Below are positions 49,640 to 61,195 of a stretch of DNA of 64,000 nucleotides, one piece after another. Each line of letters starts with the position of its first letter. Position 1 is the first letter of the stretch. A model generated the notes under the pieces. That model worked only from the letters and a program-made list of their open reading frames with translations, searched no databases and was not told the origin of the DNA. The DNA is from Torymus aiolomorphi (taxonomy: Eukaryota > Arthropoda > Insecta > Hymenoptera > Torymidae), in contig CM070876.1 in assembly GCA_036365515.1 (NCBI GenBank), forward strand, positions 42,127,695 through 42,191,694, given 5' to 3'. Both the position numbers and the translations under genes were made by a program.

Positions 49640-49923
49640 CTTCAAACCCATTGTTTTTTACGCTTATTTATTTGTTATGTGGTTTTTTTTTGTCAATGAT
49701 TCTCATGAAAATAAATATGGGACTAATATTGCAACTATATGGGAACTATATCGAATACTGGTGGGAATACTATGGCTCGATTCCAGCCCGAATTCGGCTC
49801 AGGTGCCGGGGCCGAGTATCTTCCATATATTGCTCTAATATGGCTTGCAATGGCCCATATATTGCCCACACTTGTCCAACACTGTGGGCAATGTATGGCC
49901 CACAAATTTTTTTTTTGCGCGGG
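49640..49923 (-). repeat. Right TIR of giant element
   Basis: Complement of 10,292-10,559, ending in TTTTTTTTTTGCGCGGG. Unlike the left TIR it lacks the tRNA-bearing palindrome, so it records the state before that insertion. Open frames here are shadows of the repeat. Confidence 0.85.
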
Positions 49924-50745
49924 AGATTATCGACGTTTCTATCTCCTCAGCGATTAGAAATAACTACACCGGGTTTCGCTCAGACTTCGTCGGTAAGTTT
50001 CCGCTAATTTTTTACACTATTCTCGTTATTGCCACTCAAGCCGATTTCTACACACAATCGCGACTGCATCTGAAGATTCGAGCCAGAAATGTCACCACCA
50101 TATTTACCCAGCCATTAACGTTCGAAATAGCAGGTTTCGCCAAGATTTTGCCCCTATTTTGTAGCTTACTTGTTACGGGAATAGCGATTTTATCGCTTTA
50201 GTCGATACGGAAAATAATCGCAGATGTAGCTCAATTCTTAAGCCAGAAACACCATGTTTGTATCTCCTCAGCGATTAGAAATTTTGTTGCTATTTTGCCG
50301 CTAATTTGTTATACTCTTTTGGATTTTTTCGCCCTAACCGTTTTTGAGATATAATCGCGGCTGTACCTGATAAATCAGGCCAGTAAAGCTGCTATCATAT
50401 TTACGCGGCCATTAACGGTAGAAATTTTTGGTTTGCGGAGATTTTACCGGTTTTTTGTTGCTAATTTGTTACGGAAGCGGTGATTTTGTAGCTCACGTTG
50501 TTTCTGAATAAAAGCGCAGTTGTAGATCAATTCTTAAGCCAGAATAGAATGTCCATGTTTGTATCTCCTCAGCGATTAGAGATGGTTACACCGAGTTGCG
50601 CCCAAACTTTGTCGCTAATTTGTCGTTAATTTGTTATACTACTCCGGATTTAATCGCTCATGCCATTGTCGGGGCATAGTCACGACTGTACCTAATGCTC
50701 TGGGCCTGAAGAGCCACTATCATATTCACGCAAATATTAACATTA
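49924..50745. repeat. ~300-bp tandem repeats, continuation after the giant element
   Basis: About two and a half units carry TATCTCCTCAGCGATTAGA (about 49,940, 50,262, 50,562), CAATTCTTAAGCCAG (50,232, 50,530) and TTGTCGCTAATTTG-type words. The orientation is that of 5,094-6,990 and 10,145-10,291, as expected if the giant element split one array. Confidence 0.82.
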
Positions 50746-51376
50746 GAATAGTAGATTATACATCTAGGGAGTAGAATAGACTATGTACGCCTGCGAGGGC
50801 AGCAACTCGTGGGCGTTCATAGCCTTTATTGCTTCCGAGGACAATATACAATTTTTTCGCATGTCCGGCGTAAAGTTATTTGTACTTAATCGCTAATGTC
50901 AGAGTCGAAAACATCACATATAACCTCTCTTGTAGAAACGGGAACGCGCCTATGCTTATTTGTACTTTTCCCCGATTAGTGCCACCTCTAATGATTTGCG
51001 GCTTGAGCGAAGAAAAGGTAGAAATACATGTGGCATTTAACTCCCTGATATCAAGGAGTAAATACAATACTGTGTTATGCAAAAAAAAAACTGCTTTTTA
51101 GTTCTTGTCCGAAGACGAGATTATTCGAAAACAGGTTTTCTTGAAAGAAAACTGTATTAAGAATTTAAAAAATTGAAATTTACCAATCAAAATTTGCTAT
51201 ATTTGGTATTAAAGTACGGACTACTTGTCTTAATATGAGAAAATTCGCGGAAATTGGAATGGAAGCTCTTTCTTTCTTATTCGAATTTATGGCTGGAAAA
51301 GTTGTGTAGAACGTTTCTAAGCTCAATGGCTGAAGTTTAAAGAGAAAAATTTCAACTTGTATGAAAGAGGTGTGAC
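50746..51376. other. Unassigned sequence
   Basis: Mixed GC content and short open frames on both strands (about 70 codons near 50,876-51,101) without recognised motifs. Nothing else is supported. Confidence 0.4.
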
Positions 51377-51900
51377 AATAGTACATTGTACAACAAGGGG
51401 AGAAAATGAGCTATTTGAAGCGAGGGAAAATGAGCTATTTCAACACCTCACTCGAGACTGAAATAGCTGTTCTTCCCGTGTTACACACGCGAAGTATCTA
51501 CTTCACGTCTTATGGCGTGAATCGAGCACTTCGCATTCGCCGAACAGGCATCATAATCAAATTTCGTGCCCCGCGGTTTAATAAAAAAATAGTATACGCA
51601 ACGCGAGCGCTAGGTGACGAATCATCCACTTCGTTTCCTTGTTGCGTAATGTACTATTTTGATCCGATTTTAATGAGATAAGGCTTATTGTCTTTCTCAT
51701 TCGATTTAAGATAGGGGTTACCACAAAATAATTGAGAAATTGTCAAATAGTAAAACGTGGCGTACATTTGTTTATAAGGATCACATGCCACTTCTATAAA
51801 CAAATGTACGTCACGTTCCACTCTTTGGAAATTTCTCAATTATTTTTTGGCAACTATGACCTCAAATCGCATGAGGAATAGTACATTGTGCAACAAGGGG
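51377..51900. mobile_element. Cluster of nested palindromes, AATAGTA family, copy 3
   Basis: The terminus AATAGTACATTGTACAAC at 51,377 and a near-identical one at 51,877 bracket the cluster. Inside are a small palindrome at 51,587-51,659 (AAATAGTATACGCAAC with GTTGCGTAATGTACTATTT) and a second at about 51,717-51,862 (arms with AATAATTGAGAAATT and GTACATTTGTTTATA). Repeated GAAAATGAGCTATTT words lie near 51,405 and 51,430. The sequence is non-coding. Confidence 0.7.
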
Positions 51901-51939
51901 AGGAAATGAGCTATTTCTAGCGAGGGTAAGGTGTTCTAT

Positions 51940-53168
51940 ACGAGTCGTAGTCAAGTGTTATGTCGAAAACAATTAATAGTGTTATGCTGTTAGGCTGGAG
52001 CCTCCCGTCGTTTATGGTTGCAAAGTTAAACAGATATAGTTAGGGAATGCCCCCCGCGATCTACAAGTTATGCCCAACCAAAGTTGACGATCAGAGTCGC
52101 GCCCGAACTTACGTGCACTTTACTACTAGGCAATTGGTATACTTTACGTACAATTAGTGTTGGTTAGCCTTGAGTGTAATGCTCAAAGCGGGCCCCGATC
52201 TCCTTAGTTTTTTGTCACCGCTCGAAAGCACTCTGCTTTACCAGGGTTCACAGACCCAAGAATTTACTGAGGTTTGAGTTAAGCAAAATAAACACGAATA
52301 AAATAGTAATTCCGATTAACACCGTTTTATTTACGACAATTACAAATACTTACAATTTATGATCGCTCGCAAGGCTTCGGCCTATCCATCCCGCAATCGG
52401 TGGTTCAGGATGTGAGAGAGAGAGAGGGGTAGGTCGTAATCGCTGCTTACGTCCTGGTGCTGTAAAGATGACTTCTGGTTGACTAATGGTAGGCTGAGAT
52501 TAACTCGACTAAGTCTCCGTCGAGTGTTGCGCCAGATGCTCTAAGTCCAAGAGGTTGGCGAGGGCTTCTTTTTCTAAGTTCTTTTTGTGTTTCCTCCGAC
52601 CGAAGTTTCGACAGAGTCCTTTTTGTGTTTTTTTTTTTCTGCGCGCAGTCGAGCAGCGGTTCGCCTTTTGGAAAAGAGTTGTAAAAACTGACTGACCCTC
52701 AAGCCCCGTGTCTTGATCATATTTATACTTGCGCGGCTCCTTGTTTTTTCCGCAACATCACACGATGTTCACCCCCGAGTCCGCGAACAGGTGGTCTGTG
52801 CTCGTACTCACGGATTCACCTACACACCCATGTGTTAGTAAGCCGAAGCATCGATGATTGACAGCCGGCGCATCTAGATACTTGTAGTCAGTGGCCTGGT
52901 TACTCTGACCCATAAAAAAGGATTTTCACCGTGCATGGGGTGCCACCGCTCATGTCAAAATATATTTATAGCTTTCTTCCTTCTTAAGAGTAGCAGGCGC
53001 TTGCCGCGCGGTGGGGATCTTGAGCTCTTCCCATGTTTTCTGCCGCGACGACAATTACGTGTGATCGCCTCGACTCTTCCGCTTACTCCCTCGCTTAGTG
53101 TTAGTCTCTCGTCTCTCTCGTCTTTTCATTTTTTCGCGACTTTTTACTGATTCCTCTCAGCGCTTCCG

Positions 53169-53219
<51 letters not shown>

Positions 53220-53330
53220 TTCGCTCTCTCTCTCTCTCTTTCTGGCATTGTATATTTTTCGGTTTCTTTTTCTTGTCGTATATTTTAATTATTTTTATAA
53301 AATTATTTCTCTAGGTAAATGAACGAAAAT
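51940..53330. other. GC-richer insert of about 1.4 kb, origin unknown (possible LTR-like fragment)
   Basis: This differs in base composition from both sides and interrupts a palindrome-type flank: the CTGAAATAGC and CTTCCCGTGTTACACAC words at about 51,460-51,490 reappear at 53,385-53,420. It contains AATAAA-like signals near 52,290-52,305 and a pyrimidine-rich right end, but I could not find paired LTRs, a primer-binding site or retroviral domains. An LTR remnant is one possibility only. Confidence 0.3.
53173..53240. repeat. (CT)n microsatellite
   Basis: A nearly pure CT run with a short TTTCG interruption near 53,219. Serine/leucine-rich open frames across it are artefacts. Confidence 0.93.
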
Positions 53331-53468
53331 CGCTCATTACACGAGGGCGCCTGAGACAGAGACGAGTGCTGAAAACACGTCACCCGAGTCTGAAATAGCT
53401 TTTCTTCCCGTGTTACACACCATATTTTTTTTTAACGAAGACATGACAGGGCCTTTTTACGTGTGAGT

Positions 53469-53623
<155 letters not shown>

Positions 53624-53639
53624 GGGTATTTCGAATCGT

Positions 53640-54930
53640 ACACAACGTAGTTGGAAATCAAAATAATTTTAAATGTAAATATGCAATCAACTACACAAGG
53701 AAGGCAGAAATTTACGTTTTTCGCCAGCTTTTGATTTCTCACCTCTTTTAGGGTAGAAATGGATATTTCTTACCACTTTTATAAAATATGTTCGAAATGC
53801 GAAATTTTCTCTCCTACTTTCACACGTGAAAAAGGCCCTATTTTATGCTTGAGTTGAGAAAAACTAATATTGTTTATTTATTATGAATTCACTCGATGCG
53901 GAATGAAATTCTCTACAATTTAGAAAAAAAAACCCAGCTGCCAATTCATTGACACCTGGCTTCCCCAAACTTAATTTACGGATTTCTTAATTTAATTTTT
54001 AAGGCCATGTGAAACCGTGAATTTCAATATTTTTTAAATCAACATTCAAGCGTTTATTCAGAAAAAATAATTCGTCAAGCGCTCCGTACACATAAACACT
54101 GTATGCGGGAATTTTTTTGAGTGATTCTATTAGCATTTTCGTTAGCCATGCTCTTTTGAAAAGTAGTTTAATTGCAAATTCCTACTTACCGACAGTACGG
54201 TTTTTATTTAATTAAATAAATTCTCATCATTTTTTTGGAAAAACACGTTCGTCAAGCGTTCCGTATATGTTAATACTCTACTCAGACTTTTTTTCTGGAT
54301 GATTCTATTGGTATTTTCATGAGTTGTACTCTTTTGAAAATTATGTCGGTATTTCACATCACCTTAATAGCAAAATTTATAATTCTTGCACCAATTTATG
54401 ACATAATTATAATTAAATTTATTTATAAAGATTAAAAAGTATTAAGTTTTAAATTATATATAAAATATTTATTAAATAATATGTAAGATTTATTTTTTAA
54501 ATTATGTGTGAAAAATAATTAAAATAATGCATTGTAAATATTATCTTCAAAACCTTTTAAAATTACTAAATAACCTTTACTTCAAATTAGATTTTCTTTA
54601 TGAAATTTCACACATATATTGCCTATACCACACACAAAATTGTATATAAATTTCATGTTTATGCATAAAGATGTTCTCGAGAAATTACTATTTGATAAGA
54701 GGTCTAAAAAAATTTGAACCTAAAATATATCTGAAATACATAAACCCATTGATAAATATGGATAAACATGATCGACAACTTCGTTAACCTACCTTCATTA
54801 TACCTCCTGTTTAATCTGGCTTCGCTCGTGGAAAAAGACACATGAGCTAAATAATCGACTTTCCCACCCGTGTCGAAATGTATTATTTTATCCATTATTT
54901 CCTTGGTAGAAAATAAGCTAATGAAAATGG
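53640..54930. other. AT-rich sequence with one ~175-bp direct duplication
   Basis: The block containing TTCGTCAAGCGCTCCGTA (about 54,070) is repeated at about 54,247 (TTCGTCAAGCGTTCCGTA), followed in both by GATTCTATT and CTCTTTTGAAAA. The copies are diverged. No gene is seen. Confidence 0.6.
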
Positions 54931-55490
54931 CTGGTAAAGTAATTGTACGGTAATTTTTTTAGCCAACTGTTACAACAAGTGTAAGCCAACGGTTAACCAA
55001 CGGAGCGGAAAAAGAGAAATATAACATTTCAAAAACAAAAGAAGTGTCATTTATAATATAAAAATTTTTACAAAAATATATTTAACCTTAAAATGTTTAA
55101 ACTCTTAATATGTATAAAACTCTTAATATGTTTAAACTCTTAATATGTATTAATATGTATTTATTTACTATATAAAAATATTTTTTTTCACACTGTCGGT
55201 ATAGCATTATTACTATTAATTTGATTATTTTTATTGTATACCATATGAATAATTTATTATTTTAATAATTTTGAAAATTAAGGATCTGTAGACCAACGGC
55301 TCATTAACTCAGTACATAAATTTATAGAATTTTTAAACCAATGATTAGTTCAACTGTTGGCTAAGCGAACTATCATTTTGTGACGAAATTAGTAGCATTT
55401 TAAAGCAAGAGTTGGTTAAACCGTTAGGAAACTCGTTCCGATTTCGCCAACCGATTGTAAACTATTGGTTAATGTTTCTACCAGGGTTTT
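54931..55490. mobile_element. Possible MITE with CTGGTA termini
   Basis: CTGGTAAAGTAATTG at 54,931 and the complement of the right end (CCTGGTAGAAACATTAACC, 55,467-55,485) are loosely inverted. Both sides carry CCAACGGTTAACC-like words. A 14-bp tandem (AACTCTTAATATGT, three copies) lies near 55,106-55,160. Divergence is high and target duplications are not resolved. Confidence 0.3.
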
Positions 55491-56055
55491 AGAGAAAAAA
55501 AAATTAATAAAAAAAATTGATTTTCTTTGTCACGCGAAAACTATAGTATAATTGGATTAAGGAAGTTCTATCGGTAATAGAATTAAAATTAAGGTACATG
55601 TGAAATTTCGTATACAGGTTTGTACATATGGGCATATCTCTAGAACTTTTCATTTCGATGAGGGTGTATGGTTTCACATATTGAAAATTAAAAATTTAAT
55701 AATTCAAAGCTATAATTCATTAAATAATATTATTTATCGAAAGTTACTAGGGTTTTTAATCGATTAAAACCTATACCCGCTTGTTTTGTCTACCAAACCT
55801 CGTGAAAAACCAATAAGCCAATGTGATGATGACATTTTTTTCTTCTTATAGTTACTGTAACTTTTTGAACGAAGCTTCTATCATGTTAATAATTTTTTTC
55901 TTTTAAGATAAGCATGTCAGCAATTGAAAAAGCTCATATAGGTAAGTGTGCCACGTACAGTAGGAACACAAAAAATTATCAAAACAGAGATGTCATGATT
56001 TTTTAAATTCATATTGATTTTACCTTTTTCAATACAACTTTTTTAAAGATCTGTT

Positions 56056-56789
56056 GGGGGGGGGGGGGGGTATGGTTAATTCGTAAAAAATGGGTCATTT
56101 TTAATGATTTTTATATTCGCTCCAGTAAATGAAAATTTATTTTAATAAAAAGTATACGATTCAGTAACTATTGTACAATATTCTGTGAAATTTTCATTGA
56201 AAAATATTAAAAATTAAGCCGTTGGCAGCAATTCTGCGGAGGTGCCTTGGCAAAATGTTGTTTTGCGGTGGACAGCATATCTCAGCACTGGATCGTCTGA
56301 AATTAAAAATTGAAACAGATATCGTTAGATAACCACATTCTCGAGGTAACAACAAGAGCTTTTTTTTTTTTATTATTAACAATTTTACAGTAACAAATAT
56401 GTCAATTTTTTTAGCAAAAATCGGTGTTTTTATGTCAAAGTTTTGTTTTTATGTCACCAAAAATTGAAAAATCGAAAAAAAAAATCCCTCTCGTTGTTAC
56501 CTCGAGAATGTGCTTACCTAACGATATCTGTTTCAATTTTTAATTTCAGACGATCCAGTGCTGAGATATGCTGTCCACCGCAAAATAACATTTTGTCAAG
56601 GCACCTCCACAGAATTGCTGCCAACGGCTTAATTTTTAATATTTTCAATGAAAATTTCACAGAATATTGTACAATAGTTACTGAATCGTATACTTTTTAT
56701 TAAAATAAATTTTCATTTACTGGAGCGAATATAAAAATCATTAAAAATGACCCTTTTTTACGAATTAACCATACCCCCCCCCCCCCCCC
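56056..56789. mobile_element. Foldback element FB-D with poly-G / poly-C ends
   Basis: The left end is a run of 15 G followed by TATGGTTAATTCGTAAAAAA; the right end is the mirror followed by 16 C. The ~310-bp arms are nearly identical inverted copies (landmarks CGCTCCAGTAAATG, GGTGGACAGCATATCTCAGC, GATATCGTTAGATAACC) around a ~110-bp loop at about 56,365-56,480. The mirrored 60-80 codon frames in the arms are not convincing genes. High arm identity suggests it is recent or maintained by conversion. Confidence 0.92.
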
Positions 56790-57284
56790 ATCAAGTCTAT
56801 CATGGAAGCGTACATTCTACACATCGTAATCTATAAAATAACCCAAGAATGGAATGTGTGCCTTTAATAGAAAAAAAATTATAAGCTTTTGAAATTTGAT
56901 TGTTAAGGTCGTTCTTTCACTGGGATTCCGAGTCAAATTAGTGCTAAATGAGAAGGTTACATAAGATTAAAAAAACCATAGTTACTAATGATTATAGTTT
57001 AATCTAATAATAATACACTAATACTATAAATATAGTGTATTTAACACGACTAAAATAACTTTTTTTAAGAAAATGTCGATATTTTAGAAACAGCACAAAC
57101 AATTATTGATAATAAATCCCTATCTTTTCTGTTTCTTAACCGATTTTAATTATCAAGGTTTCATTCTATTTTTTAAGTAACTTCACGGGGACTTGCCCAA
57201 GGAAAAATTCAAAATTATTCAAAACCCAGAAAGGTATAGCCAATTGAAGATAATTATTTTTATAACCTCATTCGTGATTTTATA
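56790..57284. other. AT-rich sequence, nothing recognised
   Basis: AT-rich DNA between FB-D and the inverted 175-bp array. Confidence 0.5.
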
Positions 57285-57900
57285 AACACCATTTACGACG
57301 TCCAAAACACGTTTCGATCGACTTCCGACACCGGGATCTAGCCTATCTTGAAGCAACAAATTCGGAAAAAGCGTAACAACTTAGCAACATACTAACAACA
57401 TAATTTTGCAGAGTTTTGAATTTATTGCTTACCGATTTAATAAATAAAATCCATTTACGGCGTCCAAAACAGGTTTTTTTTTTGCGTTTTCGATCGACAT
57501 TCGACTCCGGGATCTAACCTGTTTTGTAGCAACAAATTCGGGAATAGCCTTAAAAATTAGAAACAAATTAATAACAACAATCTGCACACTTATAAATTTG
57601 TTGCTCACCGTCTTACTAAATAAAACCCCATTACAGCATCCAAAAAACGTTTTTTTTTGCTTTTTCGATCGACTGTCGACTCCGGGATCTAGCCTATTGT
57701 GAAGCAACAAATTCAGGAATAGTAACAACTTAGCAACATGTTAAAGACAACATTCTGCACAGTTATGAATTTGTTGCTTACTGTTTTACAAAATAAAACA
57801 CCATTTGCAGCGTCCAAAACACGTTTTGAATTTGCTACTCACCGTTTTACTAAATAAAACACAATTTAGAGCGCCCGAAAGTTGATTTCTTCTGTTACCG
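57285..57900 (-). repeat. ~175-bp tandem repeat array, inverted copy
   Basis: Inverted counterpart of 9,600-10,140. CCGGGATCTAGCCTA-type words occur near 57,331, 57,505 and 57,681 (period about 175), with poly-T where the left array has poly-A. Confidence 0.82.
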
Positions 57901-58429
57901 TTGGACTATCGATTTTTGGTTCAACCCGATCTCAAAGCAGCAAATTAGCAATAAATTATCCCGCTTTAATGATTGAAATATCCTTATTCGATCAAAAGTT
58001 AGAGCTGTGGCCGTGCTGATTTAAGTCTTAAATTAGCAACAAATTAGCAATAAATAAAGGTATGGTTCATATTGGGGCCCTCTATAGTGGCCGTACCTGA
58101 TTAATAAACATGAATTACATTTTTATGTAATTGTATGTTACTAAAGGAGATATTTGGACACTTTTTTTCGAATTATTGTAATTCAAAGTAGCATTCTTTT
58201 AGTTGGCAGACGACCGCACGCTGCGAGTACGAGAGAGAAGACACGCGTAAGTGGGAGGAACAGCGAGAATGCGGTGATAGGTTATATACTGACCGCTCAA
58301 AAAGTTCTCGTCTCGCCCATCGTAAAAAAACACGTGTGGCAGGCAAGAGATTCGACTCTCTCTTGCGACTAGATTCAATTTCGCTTCCTGACACGAGTAC
58401 CCAAATACCTTAAGCTAATGTATCTCGAT
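57901..58429 (-). repeat. Inverted linker copy with FB-A empty site
   Basis: Inverted counterpart of 6,991-7,510 joined directly to that of 9,505-9,600. At 57,998-58,001 the sequence runs from CGATCAAAA through GTTA into GAGCTGTGG without the 2.0 kb foldback seen at 7,511-9,500. A 72-codon open frame at 58,154-58,372 lies in the GC-richer linker and is also open in part in the left copy's inverse, but shows no recognisable domain. Confidence 0.82.
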
Positions 58430-58806
58430 AACGGCTAAAGCAACAAAATCGGACTTTGCGGGAAAAATGAGCAGTAAATTAGCGACAAAATGTGCAATTA
58501 TGAATTAATTGATTTTTTATTTTTATCATTTTTGCTTATATGATCATGACCCAAGGTCCATTTTTGGGGCATTGGGTCTATGGCATCTTTGAGCGACAAA
58601 TTAGCGATAAAATCTGGACCAAAGCCCGTGTCGCTATCGTCACTTGTTGAGAAGATACAACCGTGACTTTTTTAGCTTAAAAATGGAGCTACAGCTGCGA
58701 TTTTCTTTGTCGAGAACAACTTTAGCAACATAATCGGGATTTGCGGGAAAAGTCAGCGACAAATTAGCGACAAAATGTGCAATTATGGGTTAATTGATTT
58801 TTTTCA
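58430..58806 (-). repeat. 300-bp unit(s), inverted copy
   Basis: Inverted counterpart of about 6,630-6,990, with AAATTAGCGACAAAATGTGC and TGGTCCATTTTT-type words. Similarity stops near 58,806, just before a tRNA-like sequence. Confidence 0.78.
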
Positions 58807-58871
58807 TTTTTATATAGAAATAGAAACAGAAACGAGGATAAACAAACATTAAACTGAAAAAATAATTTTAC

Positions 58872-58938
58872 GGAACCGTATTCGATCCGACAATCTTTGG
58901 GTTGAGAGTCCGACGTCCTACCGACTGCGACACGGAAG
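58872..58938 (-). other. tRNA-like sequence, probable SINE head
   Basis: On the minus strand there is an A-box-like TGTCGCAGTCGGTAGGACG, a CTCTCAA loop and a B-box-like GGATCGAATACG. The anticodon stem has mismatches and the acceptor is not convincing. No poly-A or SINE tail could be defined. Confidence 0.5.
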
Positions 58939-58949
58939 CTGTTAACAGC

Positions 58950-60600
58950 AGTCATTTGAATCACTGTTATTACTTACTGAAAATATGTGTATTGCTTTCA
59001 TTTTAACATCGCGCACGCCTGTAGTATACATCTCCTGAAACACAGTAATGCGCAGTATGTATGCGCGAGGAGACAAATACCAAGTTATTTGGTAAAATTT
59101 ATCAGTCACTTAGTAAAATTTATCAGTTTTCTCAGTTAAAATTCCTAGGTAACCTTGTAAAAATGACTATATCTCAATTTTTACCAGTATACCTGGTAAT
59201 TTTTACTCAGATAATTTTGTATTTTTTTTAAGTGGTTATGGTAGTTTTTCCTGGGAAACTTATAATTGTATTAGAAACCTAGGAATATCACGGGTTGTGA
59301 CAGTCTGTCCATACACTACCAAGGCACCTTGGTAATTTTTACTCTAAAATTTCTCTTTGTGTAGTAGTAGTAGTAATAGTATAACCTTCAAATTTGAGAG
59401 CGATTTACCGTTTACTTTATCTCAGAAATATCTGATATATACTCGTTCAAACTTCGGCCTTTTTTGCATAATAAGCATTGTGGTTAATGGCGTTGACAAA
59501 AAAAAAATCGCTAATATGACGTAAACTCCATCGCTGTAAATTCGAAAAAACGTTAAAACTTGGAGCTAAACTAGTTGAAATATTGAAAAATCAGATATTT
59601 CAAATTGAAAAAGATTTATCGCTTAGTTCAAAAGGTATGATCATTCAAAGTTTGAGGTTAGCCGAAATTTTGAAATGAGTGTAATTTTATTTTCAAACAA
59701 ATAGGTCCGATGGTTGTAACTAGACCAATTCTAGTTACTACTACTACTTAATAATAATAAATATACGCATAAACATTTATTTACATAAATAGTAGATTTT
59801 CTTACAAGGGGGAAAATGGAACTTCTGCACTTACGTGACATGACGGTCGAGGCCGTCATAGATAGAGATAGAGAAGGGATAGAGAAAAAACCTTGTTACA
59901 CATGTATATACCACGTTGGTCAAATGCCGAACACTGATGTTTTGACTTACGTAGTTAAGATGTAACTACCTTAAGAACCTGCCTGCAAAAATAATTGTTT
60001 TTCTATGTTTAATACTCTTACAAGTAAAATTACTTATGAATTGCAATTTTGAAATAAATATTTAATGAAATGTATTTTTTTCGTAAAGTAATATGATTGA
60101 GACCTGTTTCGAAATTGGTACTTTTACCTTATTACCTTATTTTCGTAGCTCAGAGAAACGGACAATTTTACATTATTCAAAAAGATCACCGGAAATAGTA
60201 GTATAAGTAAGGATTTAAAATATGTATCCCTTTTCTTTCTAAGAATAACGTGCGGCAACATAAGAAGTTTCTATAGATAGGTAATTGTGAAATAAATCAC
60301 TCAAGATCCTTCCAAGCAGACATTTTTTATTAGTGAAATTTTTTTTTCTAATGTTTTGGAAACATTTCTTAAGTTTCCCTCTTCAGAAACTAAAGCAACA
60401 ATATTAAAATAACAATTTGTCATTGAACAATTTTTTCAATGCTAACATAAACAAACGTCACACAACTTTATCTCACCTCAAAAGATTAACTCGTTTTATT
60501 CGTGCATAAGAATATTGCACGTTGTCAAAATTGCAATCAATAACCGGCCGTAATACGTCACACTGTCCATGATTGAAAAAATCAGGACAAAGGCAAGGCC
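58950..60600. other. AT-rich sequence with short inverted repeats
   Basis: Bases 59,060-59,365 resemble the MITE-like remnant at 3,800-3,935 (ACCAAGGCACCTTGGTAATTT, CTCTTTGTGTAG). TAGTAGTAGTAG (59,362) and CTACTACTACTT (about 59,736) are loosely inverted. ATTGGTACTTTTACCTTATT at 60,116-60,135 repeats the inner boundary word of FB-E (17,202 and 18,110). No gene. Confidence 0.45.
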
Positions 60601-60830
60601 CTTTCGGCTGGGTGGTAACCCTCAGGCGTCAAAGTAACATTTAAACGCGACGGTGCTACGACAGGTGTATTTATACTCTAATTTCAGTTGGTGTGGAGGG
60701 CATGACAACGGCTCAGTGCGCCGAAGGTGTGCTGAGAGCTCGCGCCTGCGCAGAAGCGTCCTGCGTGGATTGGCTGCCCGGACTGCGCGCGCGCTTGAAC
60801 AGAGAGCGGTTGAGAACGTAACAGGAAACG
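60601..60830. other. Short GC-rich block, promoter-like composition
   Basis: A CpG-rich stretch with a GGATTGGCTGCC (CCAAT-box-like) word near 60,765 and alternating GCGCGCGC. Similar words occur at 62,797. Open frames on both strands overlap and are composition-driven. Confidence 0.35.
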
Positions 60831-61015
60831 ATTTCAAAATAATGATTTATTATTAAAAATGATATATTAAATTATAATATCTAATATTATCATTAAATAA
60901 AAGTAATAGAAACCATGTAAACCCAATATTAACAACCAAACCAAATATCTAAACCTAAACCCCGAAGGAGTAAAGATGATCATAAACGATCTCACGTTAG
61001 ATGTATGTATAGCGT

Positions 61016-61084
61016 GTCGTCGATGGCGGCGCGGTTAAGACGCGCGCCTGTTGATCTTTTGCTTAGGGTTCAAATCCCGGGCGT
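61016..61084 (+). other. tRNA-like sequence with T-run terminator
   Basis: An A-box-like TGGCGGCGCGGTTAAGACG (61,024-61,042) and B-box GGGTTCAAATCCC (61,066-61,078) are followed by 14 T. The acceptor stem is not paired, so a working tRNA is unlikely. It is probably tRNA-derived repeat DNA. Confidence 0.55.
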
Positions 61085-61195
61085 TTTTTTTTTTTTTCAA
61101 GCATTTGCATAAGGAAAATTGTTTAATTATCCTTTTTTTCGTTTCTGTTTTAAAATATTCTTACCATTATTTGTATGTATTACTACAATTAATGG

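Larger units (their letters stand above)
10292..49923. mobile_element. Giant TIR-bounded segment, 39.6 kb, with satellite-bearing arms
   Basis: The ends begin CCCGCGCAAAAAAAAAATTT on the left and end with its exact complement on the right. Similarity continues for about 270 bp at roughly 90 percent by eye (10,292-10,559 against 49,640-49,923), then a further ~50 bp beyond an inserted palindrome on the left. Both arms continue into the 152-bp satellite in inverted orientation. The flanks (AG at 10,290-10,291 and 49,924-49,925) rejoin as one 300-bp array unit, which argues for a discrete insertion. The candidate target duplication is only 2 bp and uncertain. No transposase other than the nested mariner is present, so mobility, if real, would depend on an enzyme encoded elsewhere. 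A segmental inversion or duplication bordered by two copies of a shorter TIR element is the alternative. Confidence 0.62.

Noticed and set aside
10292..49923. Maverick/Polinton element
   Set aside because: The size and TIRs would fit, but the ends are not AG...CT, no 6-bp duplication is visible, and no polymerase, integrase, ATPase or protease gene is present.
51940..53330. Complete LTR retrotransposon or solo LTR
   Set aside because: I could not identify matching LTR ends, a primer-binding site, a polypurine tract or retroviral domains. It is kept only as an unassigned insert.
56443..56703. Mirrored 62- and 86-codon frames sharing CAYLTISVSIFNFRRSSAE-type text in FB-D
   Set aside because: The same peptide appears in both arms because the DNA is an inverted repeat. 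There is no independent evidence of coding, and the frame enters poly-A-rich loop sequence.
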